Assembly: GCA_050304135.1 (NCBI GenBank)
Contig: JBNLDC010000002.1
Coordinates: forward strand, 1-64,000
Direction of reading: 5' to 3'
Length of the DNA stretch: 64,000 nt
Source: JAFGNB01 sp050304135
Lineage (GTDB): Bacteria > Fibrobacterota > Chitinivibrionia > Chitinivibrionales > Chitinispirillaceae
The notes below the pieces were generated by a model. It searched no databases. It had not been told where the DNA came from and saw only the letters and a list, made by a program, of their open reading frames with translations. Shown piece by piece: positions 8,159 through 16,697 of this stretch (the first letter of the stretch is position 1; each line of letters starts with the position of its first letter). A program made the translations under genes and the position numbers.

Positions 8159-9184
8159 TCACCCCGGAAGCACAACAACATCCTCTGGTGGAATATCCGC
8201 ACATTTGAAATGACCCTCAGGACAGCTGCGGTGACCATGCAGGCCGCAGGGGCGGCAGGGGAGTGTTGCTGCAGTCTCGACGATACGCCCGTTCGCACCA
8301 AGCGGACCGAACCCGAATGCGGGCACCGTGGAACAGAACACCGCGGTAACCGGTGCACCCACCGAAGAGGCGATATGAAGCGGAGCGGAATCATTCACGA
8401 AATTCATCACCGCAGCCTGCATCAGGGCTGCCGACTGCAGGTAGGAGAGCTCGCCGGCGCGGTTAATCACTTTCGGATGTTCTGATTGCTTCCTGATTGT
8501 TTCACACAGCTGCCGGTCACTGCCCCCACCGATCAGCACAATAGTGCATTCCGGTGGCAGCAGCGCGATAGCGGCCAGCCACTTTTCAGATGGGTATTGC
8601 TTGGTGAATCGGACCGATGCCGGGGCTATCGTGACATACGCTCCCTCGAGTGACGTTGCGGTCCGGTCGGCATCCGACGGGTAGAGACGGGGGAGTACCC
8701 GGCCGGTTACCGGAGCTATACCGGCGGCAACCCGAAGGAGCAGGTCGACCTCATGCGTACACTGCCTGGCAGCATCGAACCGGTGTTCAACCGGGTGTGA
8801 ATAGAATCGCGACAGTCTGGTCGTGGTGAACCCTGCGGTTTTTCGCGCACCGGAGAGAAGGGTGACGAGGGCTGTGGTCGGGTGTTTCTGCAGATTGATG
8901 CACCAGTCGTAGCGGCGCTTACGGAAGGTTCCAATGAACCTGAGCAGTTGCGGGTATTTGCTGCCCCGTTTATTCCAGACATACAATGTTCGCAGATGCG
9001 GATGTCCGTGGTAGAGCCCTTCGTTGCCATTTCTGACCATCAGGTCGATCGGCATGTGCGGATGTTGGTTGCGGATATGTTCAATACAGGCTGCCGCGAG
9101 AATCGTATCCCCGATAAACGCGGTCTGTATAACAAGTACTCCACCGGAGGTGGTACTGGTAGGGTGGTGCTGAGTACAGGTCAA
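8159..9184 (-). CDS. Glycosyltransferase family 9 (heptosyltransferase-like)
   Basis: A GT9 enzyme, the family that adds heptose to the lipopolysaccharide inner core from ADP-heptose. The Rossmann start VLVIQTAFIGD with the catalytic Asp lies near the N-terminus; the sugar-nucleotide side shows YVTIAPASVRFTKQYP and FVNDSAPLHIASSVGAPVTAVF. I start the gene at TTG 9184 because GGAG lies 8 bases upstream and the resulting 341 residues match the family length. The frame stays open to an ATG at 9307, but that adds 41 residues of non-family character and has no ribosome binding site. No other LPS genes are adjacent. Confidence 0.88.
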   Translation of the reverse strand: MTCTQHHPTSTTSGGVLVIQTAFIGDTILAAACIEHIRNQHPHMPIDLMVRNGNEGLYHGHPHLRTLYVWNKRGSKYPQLLRFIGTFRKRRYDWCINLQKHPTTALVTLLSGARKTAGFTTTRLSRFYSHPVEHRFDAARQCTHEVDLLLRVAAGIAPVTGRVLPRLYPSDADRTATSLEGAYVTIAPASVRFTKQYPSEKWLAAIALLPPECTIVLIGGGSDRQLCETIRKQSEHPKVINRAGELSYLQSAALMQAAVMNFVNDSAPLHIASSVGAPVTAVFCSTVPAFGFGPLGANGRIVETAATLPCRPCGLHGHRSCPEGHFKCADIPPEDVVVLPG

Positions 9185-9442
9185 GTGCCGGTCTCCGGAA
9201 AAATTGTTGGCAGCGTGCTCCTGTCGCGTGGAGCTGAGTGGTTGCTGCGGATGCTGCTTTTTTGGAACGGTCAGCCCGCTCCAGCTGCAATGAACAAAAA
9301 TACGCATCGCCCGGTACCGGTGGGAAATGGTGCTGATTTTAGTTTGCAGTGTGCAGTTGGCGGCGGTACGGAATTTGGTATATTCCGAAGGTGTCCGACT
9401 GCGAAAGGTGCCTCAAAACAAATTCAGATGAAATGGTAAAAA

Positions 9443-10132
9443 ATGATTACTATCAGTGAGTTACGAAATGTATTCAGGGACACTCCGTCCGGTGCTCCAC
9501 TGATCGGTAGGGACCGGTATACCAGTGCTGCGATCACCATACCTATTGTAACCATAGAGAAAGAGGTGCACCTGCTTTTTGAACAGCGGGCAGCGGCAGT
9601 ACCGCAGGGAGGGGAGATTTGTTTTCCCGGTGGCGAGTTCGATTCGATACTTGATACCACCCTGCAGGATACCGCTCTGCGGGAAACGCAGGAGGAGCTG
9701 GGCATACGCCGAACTGACATCGAACTGCTCGGAATGCTTGGAACCGTGCTTATGCTGCGGGGCCACGCGGTGGACTGTTTTGGTGCACTGCTTGCGGTGC
9801 CGGATTCTGCCATGACTGCAATCGATACCCGGGAGGTCGCCCGCACCTTTACCGTTCCCATCGAATGGTTTCGCCGTAATCCGCCGGAGCACTATCGGGT
9901 AGGGGTCGAGGTACATCCACAGCACATCGCTCCTGACGGATCGCAAACAACACTTTTTCCCGCAAAGAAACTCGGGTTACCTGAGCGATATTACCACTCC
10001 TGGCGGGTTCGGGATCAGGAGGTTATTGTATATGCAACTCCGGAGGGGGTAATCTGGGGGATGACCGCAGAGGTGATCGCTGAATTACTATGCCGTATAG
10101 ACGGGAGCAGGTCAATCGCCACTGGTGGGTGA
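9443..10132 (+). CDS. Nudix hydrolase, CoA-pyrophosphatase-like
   Basis: A 229-residue Nudix enzyme. The segment LLFEQRAAAVPQGGEICFPGG matches the extra motif that marks the CoA pyrophosphatase subgroup (YeaB/NudL), which hydrolyses CoA and acyl-CoA to phosphopantetheine and 3',5'-ADP. The Nudix box follows with the metal-binding core RETQEELGI near residues 80-88. YTSAAITIPIV and the late WRVRDQEVIVYA...IWGMTAEVIAEL strand-helix also fit. The tail is somewhat longer than usual. No operon partner is apparent; the gene is divergent from GT9. Confidence 0.88.
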   Translation: MITISELRNVFRDTPSGAPLIGRDRYTSAAITIPIVTIEKEVHLLFEQRAAAVPQGGEICFPGGEFDSILDTTLQDTALRETQEELGIRRTDIELLGMLGTVLMLRGHAVDCFGALLAVPDSAMTAIDTREVARTFTVPIEWFRRNPPEHYRVGVEVHPQHIAPDGSQTTLFPAKKLGLPERYYHSWRVRDQEVIVYATPEGVIWGMTAEVIAELLCRIDGSRSIATGG

Positions 10133-10176
10133 TCGTTTTTCTGCCCCCATATGCAGTCTGAATTCCTTGCTGCTAC

Positions 10177-10959
10177 TCAATCCGCCTTGCGCACCGCAGA
10201 TGCTCCGCTGATGTCGAATGAACCGATAGTCGGTGATCCGTAGTAATAAAGCGTCGATGCACCACTCAGATCACCCCGGATTGTTCCCATAGGACTGGTA
10301 TACATACTGCTGGCACCACTCAGATCAACGGCAACATCTTCACACGAGAGATTGCGCAGTTTCAAATTGCTTGCGCCCGACACATCGCATCCGAGATCAC
10401 CGGCATTACCGCTGCACTCTATTCTACTCGCCCCGGAAATATTGAATTCGACATCACCACAGTCAATCGAAAGTGTTGCTCTGCTTGCTCCCGAGAGGGA
10501 GAGGGCGGCATCGCCGCATACAATGGAACCTTTGAGGGTACTTGCCCCGGAAATATCCGCACCGAATGACCTGTCGGAATCAAAACCGTCAATTTCTACA
10601 CTCGAGGCACCGTTTGCTTCGACGTTGTCAAGTACCGGCATACCGACCGTCACCCTGAAGGTCAGGTTCTGATAGGTGCAGCTATTCTGCAACGAGAACC
10701 GTACCCGTGAGCCATCCTTTTCGACGTCGAGATGGTCCCGGATATTCTCGCTGATCTCGATGTTCAATGTAAAGGAATCACTTCTTTGGACCACCGCCTC
10801 GCACTGCTGCGAAAATGCCACTTCAGTAAAGGTGGTGGTGGGCAGCGATGAAACGGTGACGGTTTCATCGGAACAGTAAATGGATTGAAACGGATGGATG
10901 CAACCGGTGGTGATCAGGAATACTGCAGTAAGGGTTGTCAGAATCGCGATTTTTTTCAT
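10177..10959 (-). CDS. DUF2807 (auto-transporter adhesin head GIN-like) lipoprotein
   Basis: A 260-residue lipoprotein. The ATG at 10959 has AAGGAG upstream and is followed by a lipoprotein signal MKKIAILTTLTAVFLITTGC, where the Cys would be lipidated. The mature part contains at least seven short repeats built round GAS (ADISGAS, LSLSGAS, FNISGAS, CDVSGAS, VDLSGAS, GDLSGAS, FDISGAS), each one rung of the single-stranded right-handed beta-helix typical of DUF2807. The family is common in Bacteroidota and relatives; its function is unknown, and adhesion or envelope stress roles are only suggested. It is convergent with the Nudix gene and probably transcribed alone. Confidence 0.85.
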   Translation of the reverse strand: MKKIAILTTLTAVFLITTGCIHPFQSIYCSDETVTVSSLPTTTFTEVAFSQQCEAVVQRSDSFTLNIEISENIRDHLDVEKDGSRVRFSLQNSCTYQNLTFRVTVGMPVLDNVEANGASSVEIDGFDSDRSFGADISGASTLKGSIVCGDAALSLSGASRATLSIDCGDVEFNISGASRIECSGNAGDLGCDVSGASNLKLRNLSCEDVAVDLSGASSMYTSPMGTIRGDLSGASTLYYYGSPTIGSFDISGASAVRKAD

Positions 10960-11368
10960 ACCATGTCTCCTTCGGGAGGGTGAATGTGAGCGGAGATAAA
11001 ACAAAAAACATGCCACACTTCATTCAGGGCATGGAATGCCGTATTCGGCAATTCACCTGTGAACGATCAGTATGACATATCAGAATGATATATCAGGATT
11101 GATCTTGTTAACGAAAATATACGGGGCGGGAAACCTTTGGCAAATGACGTTGGCTGCCGAATTTGTCAGTCTGAATCAAACTATGAATTCAACTTTGAAT
11201 AGATGTTGTAACACAATGAATTAATGTAAGTAAGCATAGTTTATGTCAGCTGTTCTCTCCTCTCGTTCGCCTCACCCCCGATCCCCCTCCTCCACAAATG
11301 AAGAGGGGGCGAAAATGAATGCTCAAATCAGGAGAGACGACAAAAATGAGGATCGAAAACACGCAGGG
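10960..11368. other. Intergenic region with a candidate promoter and a G/C-rich hairpin
   Basis: Between two minus-strand genes. It holds the candidate promoter at 11116-11143. At 11283-11309, CCCCCTCCTC pairs with GAAGAGGGGG around a 7-base loop with one mismatch; this lies just after the CE2-like gene end and could stop its transcription, though no T-run follows. No gene is seen. Confidence 0.5.
11116..11143 (-). promoter_or_regulatory. Candidate sigma-70 promoter for the DUF2807 lipoprotein
   Basis: On the minus strand TTGCCA (11143-11138) and TATATT (11121-11116) are separated by 16 bases, near the -35/-10 consensus. They point at the lipoprotein start about 157 bases downstream. Confidence 0.4.
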
Positions 11369-12763
11369 TCATCGAACAGGAGTCTTAATCCAGCCATACC
11401 TGCTGCTGCCTGTAAAATAAATTCCCGGTTGCACACGATTCAGGGTGAACCGGCAGGTACGATCGTTGGCGAGTCGCTGAGCAGCAATAACCCGACCGCT
11501 CAGATCGGAGAGCAGCATCGCGGTTCCCGGTTGTACCGATTGAGACGCGGTGATGTGCAGCGTATTTCCGGTGATTGCCGGGGTGAGGAGTGCTGCAGAA
11601 CGGTTGCAGCCCGATGTTCGTGCAAGGGGCTGAACAATGGTAGTGGCGGTATCCCACCCGAGGTTCTTCAAGATGGTGTCGACAAACGTGGTGGTCATTT
11701 TGACATTGTCATCAATGTTCGGATGCCAATCGCAACCGTTGAAGGAGAGTCCCGACGGATAGGGGGCAAAGTAAATTTTCGGATGACCGAGTGAGGTCTG
11801 CTCTTCGGCAACCACTTTTTTTACATTCCGCTCCAGCGTTGCATCCCCGCTGGAGATACAGAGAATAGAGGCATCGGGGTAATGCCCGAGCACTCGTGCG
11901 ATCAATTTATGGTAATCACCAATGTACATTGAATCATCGGGAATCGGTGGTGTTGAGTAGTCGTTGGTGCCGAGGTTGATCACCACCAGCTCAGGTATGT
12001 CCTTCGAGAAGTCCCATGTCGGGCTGTCGGACATCCCGCCCAGTGTTTTGTCGTAATACACCGAATAGGGGCTATCCGAGCGCTTGGTGCTTTCACCGTA
12101 GTTGCGGACCATCCCTGCTCCCGACCAGCCCAGAATGGTGCTCCGGGCATGAAATGCACGGGGTATAAGGGCGGCGAAGGTTTTATTGGCATTCGTATAC
12201 CTGTTGAGGAGGTTCCCGCAGGAACGGTTGTCGCTTTCGATGCCGTAGCCGGCGGTATGGGAATCTCCGATGAACTCGATGATTCTCGACGGCATAACCG
12301 GAGGAGGCGCCAGCTCTTTTCCGGCGTCGATATACAACCCGGAAAAGGTACCGGCTCCCCAGTGCTGTTCGCTTCGGAGCATGATCCGTACGGTATGAAC
12401 GCCGGTTGACAGATCATTTCTGAAAATAAAATCCGTGGCACTGCCGCAGGAGATCATGGTGTCGACTGCACCGTCAATTTCGATATCGTAAAAGGCGTCG
12501 GTATGCTGCATCTTCATTCCGATTACCGGTCCGGGGAAGGAGGCTTCGATAATCGCTCCCGACCAGTTGAACCGTGGCTGCTTCGGATCGGCAGTATCAA
12601 AACGGCCATAGTAATTGATGCCTTTATCGTCGGCAGGAACAAGGACGGTGCCTGAAGGGGCGGCGGCGGCGACACCAGTGGCACCCGGGAGGTACAGGGC
12701 GGCAAACAGAAACACCGAAAGAATCGAGTGTGATCTGAGTGAGATGGCAAGATACTTTAACAT
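11369..12763 (-). CDS. Secreted SGNH esterase, CE2-like acetyl esterase
   Basis: A 464-residue exported esterase. After a long signal peptide (to about residue 33, GVAAAA) comes an N-terminal jelly-roll module (~35-160) and then an SGNH hydrolase: the catalytic Ser in FIGDSHTAGYG, GTNDYS, and the Asp/His pair in CDWHPNIDD. This two-module order is that of carbohydrate esterase family 2, which removes acetyl groups from xylan, mannan or other hemicelluloses. Residues ~390-464 form a type IX-like sorting tail (MLLSDLSGRVIAAQRL...VQPGIYFTG). It probably cooperates with the GH5, GH54 and GH2 proteins. The AAAGG ahead of the ATG is about 12 bases away, a little distant. Confidence 0.86.
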   Translation of the reverse strand: MLKYLAISLRSHSILSVFLFAALYLPGATGVAAAAPSGTVLVPADDKGINYYGRFDTADPKQPRFNWSGAIIEASFPGPVIGMKMQHTDAFYDIEIDGAVDTMISCGSATDFIFRNDLSTGVHTVRIMLRSEQHWGAGTFSGLYIDAGKELAPPPVMPSRIIEFIGDSHTAGYGIESDNRSCGNLLNRYTNANKTFAALIPRAFHARSTILGWSGAGMVRNYGESTKRSDSPYSVYYDKTLGGMSDSPTWDFSKDIPELVVINLGTNDYSTPPIPDDSMYIGDYHKLIARVLGHYPDASILCISSGDATLERNVKKVVAEEQTSLGHPKIYFAPYPSGLSFNGCDWHPNIDDNVKMTTTFVDTILKNLGWDTATTIVQPLARTSGCNRSAALLTPAITGNTLHITASQSVQPGTAMLLSDLSGRVIAAQRLANDRTCRFTLNRVQPGIYFTGSSRYGWIKTPVR

Positions 12764-13229
12764 GGTGTTGTAATTACCTTTCTTATTAACAGGTTACATT
12801 ATTGAAACGTTTTTATTTGATTGCATCAATAGCGTAACACTGAATGAGTAGCCAGGTACTCTTAAAGATACCATCTATCATCCTGCTGGTACCCTGAATT
12901 CTACTAATAATTTAACTTCTTTTACCGGTTGGCGGTGAATCTTCTTTGTTCGGAGTCGGGGTTCAGAAGTTAAAAGTTTTAAGTTAAAAGTCAGAAGTAT
13001 TGATGCTGTATGGTAGAAGCGGTGCGAAGTACTGATAGCTGGACACTTCATGAACGGTAGTGAAAACGTTGGAAGCCTGCCGGGGCGGGACCCGGCAAAC
13101 AGAAAACAAGTTATGTGTTTTTCAGGTAGTTTTTATCAGTTTATTGTTTGAAATAATTAAGGTAGATCGATCCATGACATTATTGTTCCTGGGTGGGGCC
13201 CCGCCCCGCACCTCCGCCTTATCCGACCT
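12764..13229. other. Intergenic region, degenerate repeat units
   Basis: AT-rich upstream region of the esterase gene. At about 12966-13000 it carries AGTTAAAAGT-type units related to the CTTTCAA arrays elsewhere. No gene or clear promoter is visible. Confidence 0.4.
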
Positions 13230-14075
13230 CTAAAAGTATCTCCCCACCCACAACCGCCCCATCCGGTCAACATGGACTGATTTCACACATTTCCCCCGGT
13301 ACCCAATGCATTCGGCTTTTTCGCCGTCGGGAGGAATGCGCAGGAGGCCATGTTGGGAGGCGAGAAAGATGGTGCCACTGCTGTCCATCGCGGCTCCCCA
13401 GGGAATAGTTCCGGAGGGACCAATGCTGATAGTGCGCATTTGTCCATCGGTACGCACCAGCAGACAGGTTTCCACCCCGCCGCACACGAGCAGTGAATCG
13501 AACCGGTCCAGTGACCAGAATACGGTGTCGCGGCACCAGGTGCGTTCCTCGGCACCGGTTGCGGTATCATACAACGAAATGCCGTGCCGGTGGGCCACTG
13601 CAAGTTTTCCTCCAAAAAATGCAACATCGTTTGCTTCACGAAGATTGGTAAATCGAATGAGTGTATCATCTCTCTGACGGAATAATCCCTGCCGGCCGGC
13701 AAGCCAGATACGATCCTCACCATCACAGCAGAACGACCACGCCGGGCGGATCATGCCGGGCAGCAGCCTCAGGGTATCGGCCAGCACTTTATAAATGCCG
13801 CCTTCGTATGACCCGGCGAGCAGTGTACCGTTGGGGAGGAAATGGAGTGTTCGCAGGGGTCGGAAACGGGGCAATCCCATCGGGGTAACCGAATCGGGAT
13901 CCTTCGGGTGCAGGCGACCGGTGGATCCTGCCCGGGTGGAGAAGTAGAGGGAATCATTCCATTCGGTGATTGAATAGACATACGCTGCGGGAATGACCTT
14001 CCAGGATACATCGTGCGAGCACTGCATAATCGGAAGTAATGAAAAAATCAGCAGGATCAGGGGGCGGCAGGGCAT
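13230..14075 (-). CDS. Predicted exported beta-propeller protein, unknown function
   Basis: A 281-residue protein with a hydrophobic leader ending in LLPIMQC, possibly an unorthodox lipobox, so it may be a lipoprotein or periplasmic. The rest repeats short beta-blade units of the pattern 'W/F...GTLLAGSYEGGIYKV', 'DRIWLAGRQGLFRQ', 'GTIFLASQHGLLRIP' and 'GRLWVGRYF', as in the two-component-regulator-type propeller family. Such domains bind ligands or partners, but no partner is shown here. It ends 154 bases before the PilZ-gene stop-side in the same direction only by a 23-base gap, so it may be cotranscribed with PilZ. A weak assignment of role. Confidence 0.65.
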   Translation of the reverse strand: MPCRPLILLIFSLLPIMQCSHDVSWKVIPAAYVYSITEWNDSLYFSTRAGSTGRLHPKDPDSVTPMGLPRFRPLRTLHFLPNGTLLAGSYEGGIYKVLADTLRLLPGMIRPAWSFCCDGEDRIWLAGRQGLFRQRDDTLIRFTNLREANDVAFFGGKLAVAHRHGISLYDTATGAEERTWCRDTVFWSLDRFDSLLVCGGVETCLLVRTDGQMRTISIGPSGTIPWGAAMDSSGTIFLASQHGLLRIPPDGEKAECIGYRGKCVKSVHVDRMGRLWVGRYF

Positions 14076-14098
14076 GTCCGCAAAATACTTCCAAGCCT

Positions 14099-14461
14099 TC
14101 AGTCGGGGGCAGTTTCGAGATGCTTTGCCACGTAGTGGCGTATGACCTTCCGGTCGGATGGGCTCACATTGGTAAATTCAACTCCCACCTCGCACCCGTC
14201 GCTGCCGGCCTTCCGGAGATGAATGATACGTGCATCGGTACGGATGATGATGATGGAATCCGGAAGCAGAAAGGTCAGTCTGAGCAGTTGCTTCATATCG
14301 AACCGGCGTGCCGCTAAAAACCGCATTCCGCACTCACTGAGATTGATCACCGAACAGATCTCCGCCACCTCGGGTTCTGCGGTATGTAGCGGTGAGGTGT
14401 ATACCTCAACCGTAACATCTGTTTCGATACGGGGAAATTTGCGTCGGTCCTGTGCTCGCAT
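14099..14461 (-). CDS. PilZ domain protein
   Basis: A 120-residue single-domain PilZ protein, the class of cyclic-di-GMP receptors. The N-terminal RRKFPRI supplies the RxxxR ligand motif, and NLSECGMRF corresponds to the (D/N)xSxxG motif of the barrel. A C-terminal helix (SDRKVIRHYVAKHL) closes the fold. Such proteins tie c-di-GMP level to motility or exopolysaccharide. The start is the ATG at 14461. It lies upstream of the propeller gene on the same strand, and an ABC-2 permease gene diverges from it. Confidence 0.85.
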   Translation of the reverse strand: MRAQDRRKFPRIETDVTVEVYTSPLHTAEPEVAEICSVINLSECGMRFLAARRFDMKQLLRLTFLLPDSIIIIRTDARIIHLRKAGSDGCEVGVEFTNVSPSDRKVIRHYVAKHLETAPD

Positions 14462-14634
14462 GGTTGAATTGTATCATTCACGTTGAACGGATGACAATGC
14501 TGTTTCACCACCGGGCCGTATTTCGTCTTGTGGTGATGGAAACAATTATTTTCCATAAAACAAACCGCTGTCGCCAAACGGTTCTCCTGTGGCATAAAGC
14601 CTGGCGTGGTGAAACAATTTCGGGAAACTATTCA

Positions 14635-15462
14635 ATGATTTCAGTCAAAACCATCCGCGCCGTTACCGGTGCAACCTTGCACGATGAACTGCATCATAAA
14701 AGTATTTACTTTCTCGGCACCGCCGCAGTCCTCTTCGTTTTCCTTCTTCGCGGTTGTTTCAACAACGATGTGGTCATGAACGGGCAGAAACTCGATGGTG
14801 CCACCATCGGCTGGCATGCCTCGCTTATCGCTTTTCACCTTATCGCCTCCGCCGGGGTACTGGTCGCGATACTGCTTGGGATGCGGGTACTACGCCGGGA
14901 TCGCACCGACGGCACAGCAGTTGCCATATTGAGCCGACCGGTTCGCAGGATCGAATATCTGCTGGGAAAATGCCTCGGTGTCTGGATTATTGCCTATGGG
15001 CTCACGTTCATTCTTCATGTAACCGTATACGGCATTATGCTCGTTAAAACAGGCGGACGTATTGGATTTTTTCTTCCGGCGTCGCTCCTGATCTCGATGA
15101 ATGTGTTGTTCGCGGTTGTCTCGGTGGTACTTCTTGCACAGTTTCTTCCCGATATTGTCGCGGCATTGGTCGCATCGGGAATCTGGCTGGTTGGGTACAT
15201 CAGCGATGCGATCTATATGGCCTCTCAAACCGAGATGGTGAAAAATGTTCTGGAGCAGATGCAGCGTCCCGAGACGCCGATTGCACTCTGGCGGGTTATC
15301 TGGCCCAAAATGACGGCACTCCAGTACTACAGTGTCGCACGAATCAAGGATGTGCCGTTTCATGCTCCCGGACCGGTGCATCCTGCGGTGAATGTGAGTC
15401 TCTATGTGGTTGTAGTGTTCGTTTTATTATATCTGCATTTTTCGCGTGAAGAGATCCGGTAG
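14635..15462 (+). CDS. ABC-2-type transporter permease
   Basis: A 275-residue integral membrane protein with about six hydrophobic segments: an N-terminal cytoplasmic stretch (MISVKTIRAVTGATLHDELHHKS), TM1 (IYFLGTAAVLFVFLLRG), a periplasmic loop, then five helices ending in VVVVFVLLYLHF. The pattern 'LLGMRVLRRDRTDGTAVAILSRPVRRIEYLLGK' is typical of ABC-2 permeases of the NatB/NosY type. I start at ATG 14635; the frame is open upstream but the preceding residues are not protein-like and overlap the divergent PilZ gene. No ATPase gene is adjacent, which is unusual because these permeases normally sit next to their ATPase. Confidence 0.75.
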   Translation: MISVKTIRAVTGATLHDELHHKSIYFLGTAAVLFVFLLRGCFNNDVVMNGQKLDGATIGWHASLIAFHLIASAGVLVAILLGMRVLRRDRTDGTAVAILSRPVRRIEYLLGKCLGVWIIAYGLTFILHVTVYGIMLVKTGGRIGFFLPASLLISMNVLFAVVSVVLLAQFLPDIVAALVASGIWLVGYISDAIYMASQTEMVKNVLEQMQRPETPIALWRVIWPKMTALQYYSVARIKDVPFHAPGPVHPAVNVSLYVVVVFVLLYLHFSREEIR

Positions 15463-15473
15463 GGTGGAGAAAG

Positions 15474-15487
15474 TTGAAAGTTGAAAG
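15474..15487. repeat. Two TTGAAAG copies
   Basis: Two tandem TTGAAAG units directly after the permease gene, the reverse complement of the CTTTCAA array at 2913-2947. Confidence 0.7.
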
Positions 15488-15673
15488 TCGGTGGGCTTAC
15501 ATTTATAGGATAATTCACCATGAAACAGTGCGCAGAGTACTCTCAGGTGAATGTTGAGAAGATATTCATAGTAGTTATAAAAATCAGAGTTTTATTGATT
15601 CTTCTCCGGTAGGATGATGTGTTTCGGCATTTCTTCCTTTCACATCACCCCATCACCCCGTCCTTCGGACACT

Positions 15674-16552
15674 CTACCGGTAACTTCTACGACGCTGCAA
15701 CATTTCATTCCTGAACTTCAGGTAGTGATCGTGACGCCACGGGGCGATAATCCCGCTATGCACTTGTTCGAGTACTACGCAACCCGGTTCATTCTCGTGG
15801 ATGCAGTTATTGAACCGGCAGTTGCCGGTAGTGCGGGAGATTTCGTCGAAGCAATGGACAATGTTTTCTTCCGGGACTTCAGGAAGGTTGATCCAGGCAA
15901 GGCCGGGAGTGTCGGCTATGTATCCGCCATCGCCGAGCGGAAGCAGCGTGACGTTGGTGGTGGTGTGCATTCCCCGCGTTGCCGCGCAGCTCAGCTCCCC
16001 GATACGCAGATCTATGGCGGGAAAAATCTTTGTAAGAAGGGTACTTTTACCAACGCCACTCGGTCCTGCGAATGCGGTTAGTCTGCCGGTGCACAGGTCA
16101 AGTATCGCCTCGACCCCTTCGCCGGTGATCGCCGAGCTGATGATCACCGGATATCCTGCATACCTGTAGACATCAGCAACACGCTCGAGCTCACTGCGTT
16201 CATCAGCGGAGAGAATATCCGCCTTGTTGAAGAGCAGGCAGGGCTGGATGTCGTGCAGGGTCGCATAGACGAGCAGGCGGTCAAGATTTTCCAGATTGAG
16301 TGGTGGTTCCCGAAAGGAACTCAGGCAGAACAGATGAGAGCAGTTGGCAAGAGCCGGACGCCTGATCCAGCTGGTTCGCTTTGTAATGGCGGTGATCTGT
16401 CCGCGCCGTGTTTCAGCATCAATTACCGATACGGTAACGATATCACCGCTGCACGGTTTTTTTCGCTTTTTTTTGAGGATACCGCTGGTGGTTGCAAGTA
16501 GGGAACCCTCCGGCGTATCCACCACAAGGTAATTCTTCTGTTCTTCGATCAC
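15674..16552 (-). CDS. rsgA: Ribosome small-subunit-dependent GTPase A
   Basis: A circularly permuted GTPase that aids late 30S subunit maturation. G-motifs appear in permuted order: NKAD (G4), then GPSGVGKSTL (P-loop, G1), then DTPGLA (G3). The C-terminal zinc site is CRFNNCIHENEPGC. The N-terminal OB-fold is short: the coded start at 16552 is GTG, yet in-frame codons just upstream read ITAEPITGRV, which looks like the usual first OB strand. No ATG exists in that upstream stretch, so the true start may be a rare codon farther up. Convergent with the permease gene and divergent from larC. Confidence 0.92.
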   Translation of the reverse strand: MIEEQKNYLVVDTPEGSLLATTSGILKKKRKKPCSGDIVTVSVIDAETRRGQITAITKRTSWIRRPALANCSHLFCLSSFREPPLNLENLDRLLVYATLHDIQPCLLFNKADILSADERSELERVADVYRYAGYPVIISSAITGEGVEAILDLCTGRLTAFAGPSGVGKSTLLTKIFPAIDLRIGELSCAATRGMHTTTNVTLLPLGDGGYIADTPGLAWINLPEVPEENIVHCFDEISRTTGNCRFNNCIHENEPGCVVLEQVHSGIIAPWRHDHYLKFRNEMLQRRRSYR

Positions 16553-16697
16553 CCGGCCGGTAATAGGTTCTGCTGTAATTTTAATTCGACCCCGTTTTGA
16601 AAAACGCCGATATATTTTTGTTGTACGTACCGGCGTAGGCGCCGGACACGCGAATCAACAAAAATTACATCATGAGCCATTCCATTAAAGGTGAATT

